In this document: positions 11,776-22,890 of the stretch, piece by piece
Numbering within the stretch: the first letter of the stretch is position 1
Layout: the number at the start of each line of letters is the position of its first letter
Assembly: GCF_026914265.1 (NCBI RefSeq)
Contig: NC_069138.1
Coordinates: 56,058,085-56,122,084, forward strand
Direction of reading: 5' to 3'
DNA from: Mya arenaria
Lineage: Eukaryota > Mollusca > Bivalvia > Myida > Myidae
Length of the DNA stretch: 64,000 nucleotides
Notes under the pieces: generated by a model
Told to the model about the DNA's origin: nothing
Database searches by the model: none
What the model saw: only the letters and a program-made list of their open reading frames with translations
Program-made: the position numbers and the translations under genes

Positions 11776-12650
11776 GGACATCTAAACACCTTTAAAAGCA
11801 ATATAAAATAGTTTAAAATGTGAGCCCAAAGCCTGTTTAAGGTATCCGACCAAAAATATTTAAATTTGAGCTGCCGTTTACCCTATTTTATTTATTTTTC
11901 ATTTCCAACCATTGTTTTTCACCGAAAATGATATAACATACTGAAGTATTCCTATGTACGCATCTGTTAGTGCTGTCAACAGGTGCATCAGAAATGCTTT
12001 TACTAAAAACCAATACCTTAATGCGGTATTATGAAACCTCATATCAGTTAAACAATTCAATATGTAAGTTTTGTGCTTTTCGGTTGAAAAAAATGTTAGG
12101 CTTATGTGATAAAACAGATCTATACCATATGTAACCGATATAGGGCAGTTTCCAATCCATGTTTAAAAGGTCAGTGATGATGTTAACAATACTCCATATG
12201 AGGACAAGCTTTGGTTACCTTGGAAACGTGATAGCTGATATTTATCCTCTCAAATCATTTTTGTGAACTGGCACGTTTTCTCAACGAAGTTCATAGCGGT
12301 GATGTTCTCAATCGAAATAGTTTCCATTCATATATCGTATCGTGTTCATTGTCATTTCCTCCTTGTTCAAATATTAATATCCTGTTTTCAATGCATTATA
12401 GTGCGTTTTAGTTTGATGTCATTAGCAAATAATATGCGCAGTAACCGTATGTCAATTTTAAGAACAATTACGAATTTTCTGAAAATATGAATAGAGAGAA
12501 ACCGCCATAAATACAGTAGAGATTAATAGTCGCAGTGGAGTGGGAGCGGCGAGTTTATTCTCAGGACATGCTTTTATTCTGGATGAATACGTAGTATTGG
12601 TGTTTCACTGGAATGAAAAAGTAATTGTTTATTTTATTTATCTGAAAAAG

Positions 12651-13139
12651 GTAAATATTACTAGTGTCGCTACAGAGCTTGTTTCTGTAGCTTTTTACAT
12701 AAATATTGCTTTTGTCTACCACCTCCATATATATATATATGTGTGTATATATAGTGTCACTTAATAAACAGAATACGTTTATTTCTTAATATCTATTCAT
12801 ACATATACTTGAAGTGGCAAAACCCCTAGAGATCACTTGTTATATATAGACTTAGATAGGGTTAAATATACACTAGCGGTCAATGATGTTCCTGATTTTT
12901 CGGATAATGATTTCCCATAAATGTGCATCTGTAATAGTTATAATATGTTATTTTTGTGTCATGTCTATTCACTGAAATCCACCCATAGCGAGTTTTCTAT
13001 CTTCATTGATGTTTTTAAATATGAATAATTCTCCAAACTAAATCACATATGTTCGTACATATTGATTCTAATCTGCGTGTGATAAGTCTAATTTAAATAT
13101 CAAGTTTATATCACGAATAAAATGATACTCATAATAACT
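12651..13139. other. Non-coding spacer
   Basis: Starts like an intron after the cassette C donor and holds a short (TA/TG) run at about 12728-12752. No exon is visible. Confidence 0.4.
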
Positions 13140-13678
13140 ATACTACACCATGTCTTCCGGGGCACTTGCCATGATTAGTTTATTCATGCCATGAGCTAGA
13201 TCGAAAAGAAGCTATACGAGTACTTACCTTGAATTATGTATGGACCTTTAAGTTTTTCTAATAAATAGAAAACGAATCATCTATATAAATAGTATCATTT
13301 TGTAATTGCATTCTAGGGTCACATGCATTTGCAAAGCAAATTTTCTTAACAAAGTTAAAAGCGGCTAATAATCAATCGAAACATGTTATATTATGATAAC
13401 ATGGCCATTGTTTCCTTAATGAGGTAATACGGGTTCCCAAAAGTGTAAACGTTATATTTCGTTATAAACAAATTATAAGCGCAGTAAACTTAGATGTCAT
13501 TTTGAGGACAAATACGAATTTCTAAAGATCTAGAGAGAAAGCGGCATATATAGAGCAGTCGAATCTGCAGTTAAGTTGGAGCGGAGATATTAGCTGTCTT
13601 TATAGTCTTTTTTTCTAAATGTGCAATGTAAGGTATTTCACTGGAATGCATAATGCATTGTTTATTCATCTGTAAATG
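13140..13678 (+). promoter_or_regulatory. Promoter-like cassette D, shortened
   Basis: Keeps both core promoters in 540 bp. The distal core is GAAAACGAATCATCTATATAAATAG (about 13267-13291); the proximal core is GAGAGAAAGCGGCATATATAG (about 13530-13552), with the same 'ttcactggaatg...gtttattcatctg' exon and donor AATG|GTAAAT (exon end 13678). The roughly 750-bp middle of cassettes A and C is absent. This donor is the closest upstream candidate to splice to the acceptor at 15553 of the VWA-protease gene. Confidence 0.5.
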
Positions 13679-13804
13679 GTAAATATATTGTGCCCTTTTC
13701 TTCATTTACGATATATGCATTGTGCTAGCGTTTAAGAATAACTTAATGTGTATGTATATAAACCCCCAGAATAGTTTTTATTTTATTATTTCAAAGAAAT
13801 ATGT

Positions 13805-13808
<4 letters not shown>

Positions 13809-13893
<85 letters not shown>
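13809..13893. repeat. (TA)n microsatellite
   Basis: About 42 TA units, directly after the cassette D first intron starts. The rest of 13894-14459 holds nothing recognisable. Confidence 0.95.
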
Positions 13894-13896
<3 letters not shown>

Positions 13897-14459
13897 TCAA
13901 TTACTCAATAAGGACTAAAAATCAAGCAAAAACATGTTCTTTCAAAGAACATCAGACTCCTTTAAATCGAAATTAGCGAATCTTTGACTATGGGTCTGTT
14001 GTTTTTTTTTGCTTTTAAAGTAAACATGGATATTTGTAATCAATTTCCGATCGCGGCGAAATTTAACATTGGCAGATTTTTCGTCTTTTAAATCTAGCTA
14101 AGATAGTGTAAGTTACCAACACTAAACACCATATGTAGGAAGAAAGTTTAACTTGTGTACCAGGCATTATAACAGTTACGTTTCTAAATAAAAAAAACAT
14201 TAATTGAACCACTATGTTAACGATGGAGTCATCCAATCTGACGTATGAGCATAAACATTGCTTTGAAAATGTAAAAACAAACATGATAGATTAAGAACAT
14301 CCAGCATGTTCAGCAAGTTGTTGTTTGTTTTTTCTAATCACCATTGACCATTGAGCTTTGAAACCTATATTGATGGGAAGTAGGCAATGGTCTGCGTTGG
14401 TATAGCCATGCTTTGATTCACTCTCATGTGTTGAAAATACTGAGAAGTCACATCCGAAT

Positions 14460-14840
14460 GGGTTATTTAGGCATCCTTGCCATAAGCAGTAACGGATGCT
14501 TTCATGTCATGAGTCAGATCAAAGGCAAACGCTATGTGAGGAGTAACATTGACTTATAATGATTATTTTACGTAATAAACAAGATCACGGTTGAATTGTT
14601 TTAAATTAAACAATTATACTTCCCAGTACTAGGAACTGGTAGGAGTGACTAATCAATAGTGACATGTAGTAATTGCATTCTGCGGACATATGTGTTTGCA
14701 ATTACTGAGTTCATAGCGGCCTTTTTCTATACTAAATCGGAAAGAAATCAACAAAGCATGTTTTATTACGATTGCATGTCAGTCCTTCATTAATTAGACA
14801 ATCAGGGATTCCATCTATGTGAACGTTAAATTACTTGTTT
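14460..14840 (+). promoter_or_regulatory. Promoter-like cassette E, distal part only
   Basis: Near-identical to cassette B over TTCATGTCATGAGTCAGATC (14501-14520, AP-1 motif at 14510-14516) and the 'ggagtgactaatca' to 'gacatgtagtaattgcatt' stretch. It also resembles cassette D in 'gttcatagcggc'. No first exon or donor is recognisable. Confidence 0.4.
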
Positions 14841-15017
14841 GTTCTTTTCGCATCAATGTATTTTTATAATAAATAAAAAAATCAAAGGATATTTTCTAAG
14901 TTTCGAACTGTACGATGTGTAACTATGTCCAATAAATACTGTTCTCTTGCGGAAATAGCGTAACCAATAACAAATGAGGTCAACAAGACTTTTTGTAACG
15001 AATCAAAAAAAAAAAAC

Positions 15018-15100
15018 GTTCTGTAAGCAATCCCGCTTGGCTCGAATTTCTCGAGGCTCAAAGTATTTTGGCCGGTCCCTCGAGTTTTGACTGTATATCA
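15018..15100. mobile_element. Fragment of a GTTCGA-type MITE
   Basis: Contains TTGGCTCGAATTTCTCGAGG and 'ggccggtccctcgagttttgac', matching the elements at 39778-39950 and, reversed, 51110-51285. Only part of the family is present. Confidence 0.5.
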
Positions 15101-15308
15101 ATGAGGGTAGAAAACTAGCTATGCATGGTTTACAGTGAATGGACTTGACACAAAAATAACATATTACAATTATCTGAGAATTCAGGATCATCATAAACTG
15201 CTGGTGAACATTAAGTGGGAATCCTGTTTAATGCAGTGGTTTCGATTTAGTTTTCTATTCAAAAATACTTCTTTGTTCTTGAAGCAATGGCGTATTTTGT
15301 TTCATGAT

Positions 15309-15530
15309 GAACTTTTCAGCGTAATATATCTGCAACTGACACTATTTATAAACAACCAGCATATTATATTAAATATAAATAATTTTTGCAGATAATTTGT
15401 AGGTTTTTTTTTTCATTTAAGCACTGCCTTTACACAGATTGTATTTTAATGTTTGTGGGTTTTGCTGCAGGCGTTGATGCGGGTTGTTTATAAATAGTGT
15501 CAGTTGCAGATATATTCCGCTGAAAAGTTC
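15309..15530. repeat. 49-bp inverted repeat carrying a TATA box
   Basis: Arms 15309-15357 and 15482-15530 are reverse complements with one mismatch, separated by about 124 bp. The right arm holds TATAAATA (15489-15496) about 75 bp before the ATG of the VWA-protease gene. The left arm carries the same motif pointing away. It is either a promoter duplicated in inverted orientation or a small hairpin element that brought a promoter. Confidence 0.85.
15489..15496 (+). promoter_or_regulatory. Candidate proximal TATA box of the VWA-protease gene
   Basis: TATAAATA would place transcription start near 15520, leaving a 5' leader of about 50 bases. The alternative is a spliced leader from cassettes A, C or D into the acceptor CTACCTCTTCTAG (15553). 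Both could operate. Confidence 0.4.
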
Positions 15531-15570
15531 ATTCACATTCCTACCTCTTCTAGGCTTCAGATTAAAGACA

Positions 15571-17895
15571 ATGGCTAGAAACACGCTCACGGGTGTTATT
15601 GTCGATGTCTCTGGATCCATGAGATACAACGCTGTGGGCAGTGTAGAAGATGATGGGGAATATATACGATCCGCATTCCAGGTACTATTATTTTACCATT
15701 ATCACTACTTTATTTCGCGGAGCCGTTCGCCATTATATATCTATAAATACAGCGCATATAACAAGATATGGCCATCAATAAACCTGATCGATTTTTTAAA
15801 GATTTGTCTAAATTTTCGTCCGGACAAATCGACTGATTCTGAAATAAAATAATGTTTGGAAATTGTTCTGTAATCTTTCTTTTTTTAAACTTTGATTTTC
15901 TGCTCTCTGTGAATGTAGCTTAAATGCTGTTTTACTACATTACTTTAGGTCATGGATGATGTCATAAAACATGACATTTCGAGCGACAATCATATGTTCG
16001 CACTTGGCGTTGGTGGGACAAGTCAGAATGGTGTTTTTGATATGTTACGCTCAGTCCAACGCACAAACGAAATACAGGAAGACCATTCACCAGCAACGAG
16101 TTACCAGATCGAGCAGATTTATTTTATTCTGGAGCGAAGTGGAGCAAGGTATCTGAGGCGTTGGGCGGATCCTAAAAGGGCTGAGCCTTTTCTTACACAT
16201 AAGAAGGCTGACCACATTTTTTGTCAGTTGAAAGACAATCGTAATTTGGCAAAAAGATTTGTTGATGAATGTTTACCTTCCACATGTAGAGATTGGGACA
16301 ATGAAGCCATTGGAAATGTACCTTTAGTTGGGGGGCTTTTCAACAGCATCATGAAAGGTAGCCAAACAGTTACTACATTAGCAACCACAAAAGTTGGAAT
16401 AACGGCTACAGACAACGATATTCAAGAAGCTGTTCGAAAGGGATTAAATCTGGTATCCTCGGATATGTTTATAGATGTTGATATCAATTCCATCTTCGAA
16501 GTTCAGGCAGCTGCGTCCATTATACGAGCAACAACAGGGGGAAAAGAACTTACTCCGGAGAGAAGAAAACAATTGCTCGATAATGTCAAACCATTCATTT
16601 ATGGAGGTACTCCGATGTTCAGCGCCTTAAATTCAGCGTTAGCCTTATTTAGGTACAAGGTCGCTTCAAAAAAGATTTTGGTTGTTTTGTCAGATGGTGA
16701 ACCAACTGACAGTGGAAATCTCTACACCGTTTCTAAAGACCTTCATAAACTCAAAGTGGATGTTGTATGCTGTTTTATTCACAGGGAATCGGGCATCAGC
16801 CCAAAGCGATTATTTTGTAAAACTGAAGTCAGCTGGGAAGATGGAGCAAAATTCCTATTCGAGATTAGTTCACATGTCCCAAGTAACATCATGCCTCGTG
16901 CAATTCTTTTAAAAAATGGATGGGACCTTGAAATAGAGAATAACGAGACCAAGCTGTTTATACATGTAAACCATCCAGACCACATCGAAAATTTCTGCAG
17001 AGTAGCTAAAAGTACTATCTGCTGCCAGGAGTACTTGTCAGATGTTCTTGTTACCGTTGCAGTCGACATCTATATCAGCCAGAGTAACTTCACTGCAAAG
17101 AAACAGGATGGCGGTACTTGCTACGCAAACGCGTCTGCTGCTGCTATTCATATGGCAATGAAAAGAATCCATGCCAGAGAAGGTGGGTACCCGGATTTCA
17201 CCACGTTACGACAAGAAATTATAGATAAGCATAGGCCTGGGGATAAAGGTGCAGATACCTTCGAGGTGATGAGGCTTATATGCAAAAAATATCGGCTCAG
17301 ATGTGGGGAAAAAAGTCCACAGGGTGCACTCGAAGCAGTTGTTGCCAAAAGAATTGTTGTAGCTAGGTTCTACTTGACAGAAAGAGAATGGGACACATTT
17401 GACGATTTCTTCAGCCACCATCCAACCGGCATTCTGACAAGAAAACATATTTGTGTAGGCACGCGGTCACCGTCCAAAGATACTAGCGGTCATGCTGTTG
17501 TCTTGACCAGCTATAACAGCAGTTGCCTAAGCCTGATGAACTCATGGGGAGATACATGGGCAGATAAGGGCTTCTTCAGAGTCGAAAGTGCCGACGTGCT
17601 AGGTCTTGAATTCATGGACGTGTATTGGACTGAGGCAGATCTGACCGCAAACGAAAAGGCTAGTTATCGTGCTCACGGTCCTGAAGTTGCTACGAAACTC
17701 ATGTCCATGCTGAAGGGTCTTCAGGTTCAAAAATACACCTGTCCACGCTGTGATCAGAGTTCTCTGGTGTGTGAATACACGGGTACCCTTTCCAATGCAA
17801 AGTGCCCTAGATGTCATCGTGAGTTCCGCTGCAGTGAAGCCGGGAACATTCTTGCTATGAACATGTACCTGACATCGCTAAGCAGAACAGATTGA
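15571..17895 (+). CDS. VWA domain - papain-like protease - zinc ribbon protein
   Basis: Two coding exons, 15571-15681 and 15949-17895, join in phase 0 (SAFQ|VMDD) and give 685 residues. No signal peptide or membrane helix, so probably cytosolic. The VWA domain has a MIDAS: DVSGS at 12-16, GGTPM near 256 and LSDGEPTD with Asp286. A helical insert separates the first strand from the rest. A papain-type C1 protease follows, with oxyanion Gln423, nucleophile Cys428 (GGTCYANA), His552 (GHAVVLTSY) and Asn568 (MNSWGD). The tail (about 633-667) has CPRC...CPRC, a zinc ribbon. All catalytic residues are present. Expanded families of VWA proteins are common in bivalves but I recognise no named gene. 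I infer a regulated protease, perhaps of innate immunity given the ISRE-like elements upstream. Confidence 0.9.
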
Positions 17896-18081
17896 AATTA
17901 AGACGGATGATTCTTTTGAAACAAGCACAATGATGCATCCACTATTTTAGTTTGTTCAGATCTTAAACTGTGTTTTACTACTATCGAGATGTCGAGATGT
18001 TTGTGTGAACTACCCAAACGAAAATTACACTGCTTGTTTTATAAACTGAGGAACCCAAGAATGCGTAGAATAGATAAAACA

Positions 18082-18082
<1 letters not shown>

Positions 18083-18134
<52 letters not shown>
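18083..18134. repeat. (TG)n microsatellite in the 3' UTR
   Basis: About 26 TG units between the stop codon and the poly(A) signal of the VWA-protease gene. Confidence 0.95.
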
Positions 18135-18137
<3 letters not shown>

Positions 18138-18379
18138 ATCATTTCTTACAAAAATGTTGTACTACATTATCATACGTTTGATCGCTTATTGTCTATGCAT
18201 GCCCGTGTATTCCGCGTTATATATATATATTATATATCCTGGTGTGATATGTGTATGTCCGTTTGAAGAACACGATTTATTTCAAATACGACACCAATTG
18301 TTGATTTATAGTAGTTATCATTATTGATTTGACTTGTATTTACTTGTACTTTGATTTGTGTTTTAGAATAATTTTTCTA

Positions 18380-18385
18380 AATAAA
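18380..18385 (+). terminator. Poly(A) signal of the VWA-protease gene
   Basis: AATAAA lies about 485 bases after the stop codon. It is the first canonical signal I find on this strand. Confidence 0.5.
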
Positions 18386-21300
18386 ATAAGCCTCTTCAAG
18401 ATAGCTCAATGCTACGCATTCCATATGTGTATTTTTAAGTACATAAGCATTATTCTAAGTGTTTCATAGCTAAGTACTTGAGATAAGGACGGTACAATCG
18501 CTGTTGCATGTTTATGCATTGCAATGTTTTTTGTTTTATTTTTCTTGAAAGAAATTAATATGATTATTTAGCAATTTCACGATGTATGCATTTTCAAAAA
18601 TATGGTTACTTTGCCTAATTAATGTTGTTGTTTTGTACTTAAATAATCACTGTAATATCATTAAAGTTTAATTTTAATTTGTGTTATGAAAGATGGCGTT
18701 TGCTTTTTCTTTAACTAGTATATATGTTATATTTTGTATTCATTCGTACGCACAAGAGGATTGCATTAAAAGATATCTTCTTTTTCTGCAGTTACTTATG
18801 AATAGCATAAATATTGTAAATGTTTCTATGGTACAATTCAATAGATAAATACTGCTGTATATTGAACGACTCGTACATAACACGTCCGGTCGTGTCAACA
18901 TATTATTTATAACATTCCTTTCCTTTCGATTTCTTTTTTGTGTTAAAAAGCTCAGTCATACGCAAATTAAATTCTGAAAACAAATTGTGCCAAAAAAATC
19001 TCATTGATATGTAAATCATCAGAAAACCACAAATTTATAAAACACATTTTTCTGAACAACACATTTCGTGATCTTCCTTTTTCATACACAAATAATTGGA
19101 TTAATTGTAGCCATTTTCACGTATAACTTTGCATGTCTTTACGACGAATCATACTGTTGTTGTTGTTGTTGTTATTGTTGTTGTTGTTGTTCTTTTCAAA
19201 TTATGTTTCAAAGTAATCTAGTAAACATTGAAGTGCCCAGTATGTAATAAAGTATGTAGCTTTGGCAATATTATAAACAGTTTGATGGTAAAAAGGTGAA
19301 TATATGGAGGGGTACTACAGAATTTCAAGAGCAATACTTCTAATCCTAATTTTATAACAAAAAAATATCACATCTTAAATCAGTTTTAAACGTTGTAGAT
19401 GTACATTTGCATAATTAACATATACATTTGTAGTGTATTTCTGTGTAATTTCGTTTTCATGCTTTCTTCTGTATCGAAATGCTTAATATAATATAAACAC
19501 TGGATGCGTCTGTCTTATTAATGATACAATTAGATGATCGTTTTTTTTCGAAATCTGGAAATTGTGTTCTTTGTATAAAATAGTATTCTAAAGTTTAGAT
19601 TTAAAAGCTAAAAATAACTGATGCAGTTTTCTAGGAAAATGTTTATTGAAATTTGTAAGTAACTGTTAATTGAATTTTCAAGAAAGTATCGATCAGAATA
19701 CATTTTGCCTGAGTTTAGTCAATAAATGGCCACTCCTGCGCACAATTTTATTCTTGTATACCTTCCCATTGATACGAAAGTACGATGGGGTCATCCACAT
19801 TATTGTACATCAGATACCTTAAGATGTTTCGAGCAAATTTGACATATAACAGAACATAGGGACGGGGGCCGTTTCAATAAAGACGTTTTGTGGTAATTTC
19901 AATTAATATCTTAAATCTGCATAAACTTCGCAATGGGCAATACATAAAAAAATCCTCATTTTCGTGTTTATTTTCAATGCTGGCTTAAGTTCCATAAATA
20001 AAGATATGCAGTTCAAAATGAGTCTATGCAACTAAGTTAATTTCAATATACTGTGAAATCATTAATGTTCGTGGGCATGAAATTACGACTAAAAACGATC
20101 TTTATGGAAACTCCCACCCTCGGGTGTTTATTAGGCATCCCACTGGTCGGATATTCTCACCTATTTCCAGTGGAATAATGATTTTTAATCATACAGAATT
20201 AACATAATTTCGACATGATTTCTAATTCAAAGATTTAAGCGACACATTTGCCCCAAAACAGATCCAAATACTTGTTTCAACAATGCCAAATAGTGCATTG
20301 AGTTAAATTATCAAAGCTTGAGTTATGGGCCTTCATGTACCTGTACATGTACCTTGTGTCACTGGCAGCATGTGTACCAAGTTTCAGGCAACTATTTTGA
20401 TCTGTTTTTTAGGTATGGCCAAGGTTAGAAGTGTTTGCACAACGACGAATTCGAAAAACATACGTGTCTTAACAAAAAAAGGCTAGTGGGTACATCAGGC
20501 TTGGTCATGCTGCCATTTACAAATACGATTTATTGTTATAAGTGTTTTTTATTTTGTTTATTCACATGCTTACTGTCATTCAAGTAGGTGAAAAGTTAAA
20601 TTAATACAACTACAATTAATAAAAGTTAATACAAATAAAAGAAATCTTGAATGTTTCTTAATCAATGGCCAATAGTTATGTTTTTGGCACAGAAACGCGG
20701 TTGCCGACACCAAGGCTATGACAATACTACGGGTATTTTTTCCAAAGCACAAACAACTTTAACATTCATAACCCGTGCATTAATTTAATACAGTGATCTC
20801 AGGTTGACATAGTCTTCCATGAAGGCGTCGGCACCATCCGACCCAAGATGTGAGTGAGTGAGATTCTCATTTTCTACACTTGCAGCGAAATAACTGGACT
20901 TTTTTATTTCCTAATGTCGAATAGGTGTACAATCCGAAAGAAGGATTGTAAAGTACAAATCAATATTTAACCCTTGGTGGTCACACTTAACCCGTGGTTT
21001 TAAGACAAAATAAAAAAGTCTGCTGTCTTAATCCCATTATTCGAGCAGTGACACGTGTTCTAGACATCAATATTTATGCAAAAAGCTACAGAAACAATCT
21101 CAGTAGCAAAAAGTTTAAACATAAACCCATAAAACCGCCATGATAATGAAACTGCTTTGCGCTATCATTGAGGATATAATATAAACAAGAACGCCACAGA
21201 TTGAGCGCCTATTAAAGATTTATTGGCCATGATATATATAAGCGCATTGTATGGCAACACGTTTTCCATGTTTCATTATTTTGAATACATTGCATATGAT

Positions 21301-22079
21301 TTTGAGTTATTGCCAATTTGTTTTGCATACAAGACATTTCAAAAAGAGGGTTTAACTCGACAATTATTAGTCATATAAAATATATACTCTTATTAGTTTG
21401 GGTTTTTTTAGTTATGGTCTAGGTTTTAGTTTTTGTACGACGCCAACGGTTCACCAATGCTATACAATACCGCGACTTCTGTTTTCGAAAAACCGAGAAG
21501 ATAAAAACATAAATCAATAACCCCATATTTCCGATCATACTGCATTGACGACTTGCAATAAAATATGTGAACCTTTGAAGGATTGTGACCGCTAACATGT
21601 GTACTAGTTTTTTTACGGAATATCGTTAAACAATTGTTTAATTATAGCCAAGATTAAAGACGAAGGACGCCAGGATGATAAAATTGGTGTAACTTTCTTC
21701 TTTGTAAAACAGTCGAGGTAATATATGGTCAATGTACATATGAATTTTAACAACATAAAATTCGAGTCTTGCATAAGCATACAACTAGTTCTTATCTAAA
21801 CTAGACTAAGAAATAACTTATATATTCAGTGGCGGTTCTACCGGGGGGACACAGAGGGCCCGTGCCCCCGTCCTCAAGCGGACCGGCAAGTTATGTTTTT
21901 TGGGGTACATTTTTATTGATTTAACTGTACATATAAGTTGTTTTGTCACAATTTAAATTTTATACAAGCATTGTAGCAAATAAGCAGTTGAACCTGTCGA
22001 GTATGATATAGTATACGACACGAAAAAGACTCTTGAAAATGACATCGGGACCCGAATATTCGATAATGAAAAATCGGCG
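18386..22079. other. Intergenic region without recognised genes
   Basis: AT-rich. It contains a (GTT)n run at about 19157-19190. The stretch 21068-21130 ('atttatgcaaaaagctacag' onwards) recurs at 22106-22165. The stretch near 21833-21890 begins AGTGGCGGTTCTACCGGGGG, resembling the end of an old hAT-like transposon (low confidence). No exons with supporting splice sites were seen. Confidence 0.5.
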
Positions 22080-22540
22080 CCGCATTTTACACAGACATCT
22101 GATCAATATTTATGCAAAAAGCTACAGAAACATGCTCAGTAGCAAAAAGTTTAAACATAAACCCGGTTTAGTGGCAATGGACAAACGCCAAAGACATAGA
22201 ACACAAATTCACAAACAAGAAACATAGAACAGCACAAAACTCTACAACTCTATATATAAAATAATTGGTATGTTTATCAAGAATTGTTAGGTACCGCCTT
22301 GGAACGGTCAGTAAAATGTAAATTTACTGGGGTTTAAACCAGTTTATGTGCACAAACCTCACTCTTATCCCAACAATTCTTAATAAAGATAAAACGCAAA
22401 AGGTAAATCTTATCAAAGTATTCATTAACTTGAGGAAACTTATCAATAAAACAAATAATAATAAAAAACGAAAAAGTACTTCTATGATAAGAGATCCCAA
22501 CTCTATCTGCAGACGGAGGGAAACAATTCAGAGCACCTAA
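22080..22540. repeat. Dispersed repeat with 'taccgccttggaacggtcag'
   Basis: Contains a stretch shared with 38750-38900 in the same orientation (CTACAGAAAC..., GTTTAGTGGCA..., CAACGCCAAAGAC...). It continues into 'taccgccttggaacggtcag' and 'ggtttaaaccagtttatg'. The class is undetermined. Short open frames in it are not genes. Confidence 0.55.
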
Positions 22541-22610
22541 TGCAAATACTTTTCAAAGATACGATGCAGTCATTAAATTAGACAAATATGGCTGTAGTTA
22601 TACTCGTAAT

Positions 22611-22890
22611 GCACAAGTTAATTGTTACCACGGCCTTCCCAGGTCCGGAGAATAGCGGGGACTTTGACTTTCGGTACAGCCAAGCCCGTGAATCATCCTC
22701 ACCCTGCGGGGACGAACTGCTGGTAAAATTGGCAAATGTCCCCGCACCCCAGGGACCCTAGATAAGGCCCATTCCCCGCTATTTTTGGCGCAAAGGCAAA
22801 CCCATCGCAATAGGCCGGCACTGTAGGGCCACCTGGAAGGTGAAAACACGGCACATTTCCCCGGCCAACTCCGGTATACCTCGGACATGT
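22611..22890. mobile_element. GC-rich MITE, one end intact
   Basis: The left end reads TTAATTGTTACCACGGCCTT, then GGTCCGGAGAATAGCGGGGA. This matches, in reverse, the end of the better-preserved copy at 39390-39668. The right end does not match. It stands out from the AT-rich surroundings. Confidence 0.55.

Larger units (their letters stand above)
10885..12650 (+). promoter_or_regulatory. Promoter-like cassette C with non-coding first exon
   Basis: Second full copy of cassette A. Matching landmarks in the same order are 'agtaaccttgacttaagata', the ISRE-like TTGAAACCGAAACTT plus CTATAT, 'cttcaggtggatgcatttca', 'aggtcagtgatgatgttaac', 'aataatatgcgcagtaacc' and GAGAGAAACCGCCATAAATA (about 12492-12511). 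The putative exon ends GAAAAAG|GTAAAT at 12650. It is interrupted by a 480-bp MITE at 11294-11775. Of the copies, this one and cassette D lie nearest the VWA-protease gene. Confidence 0.55.
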
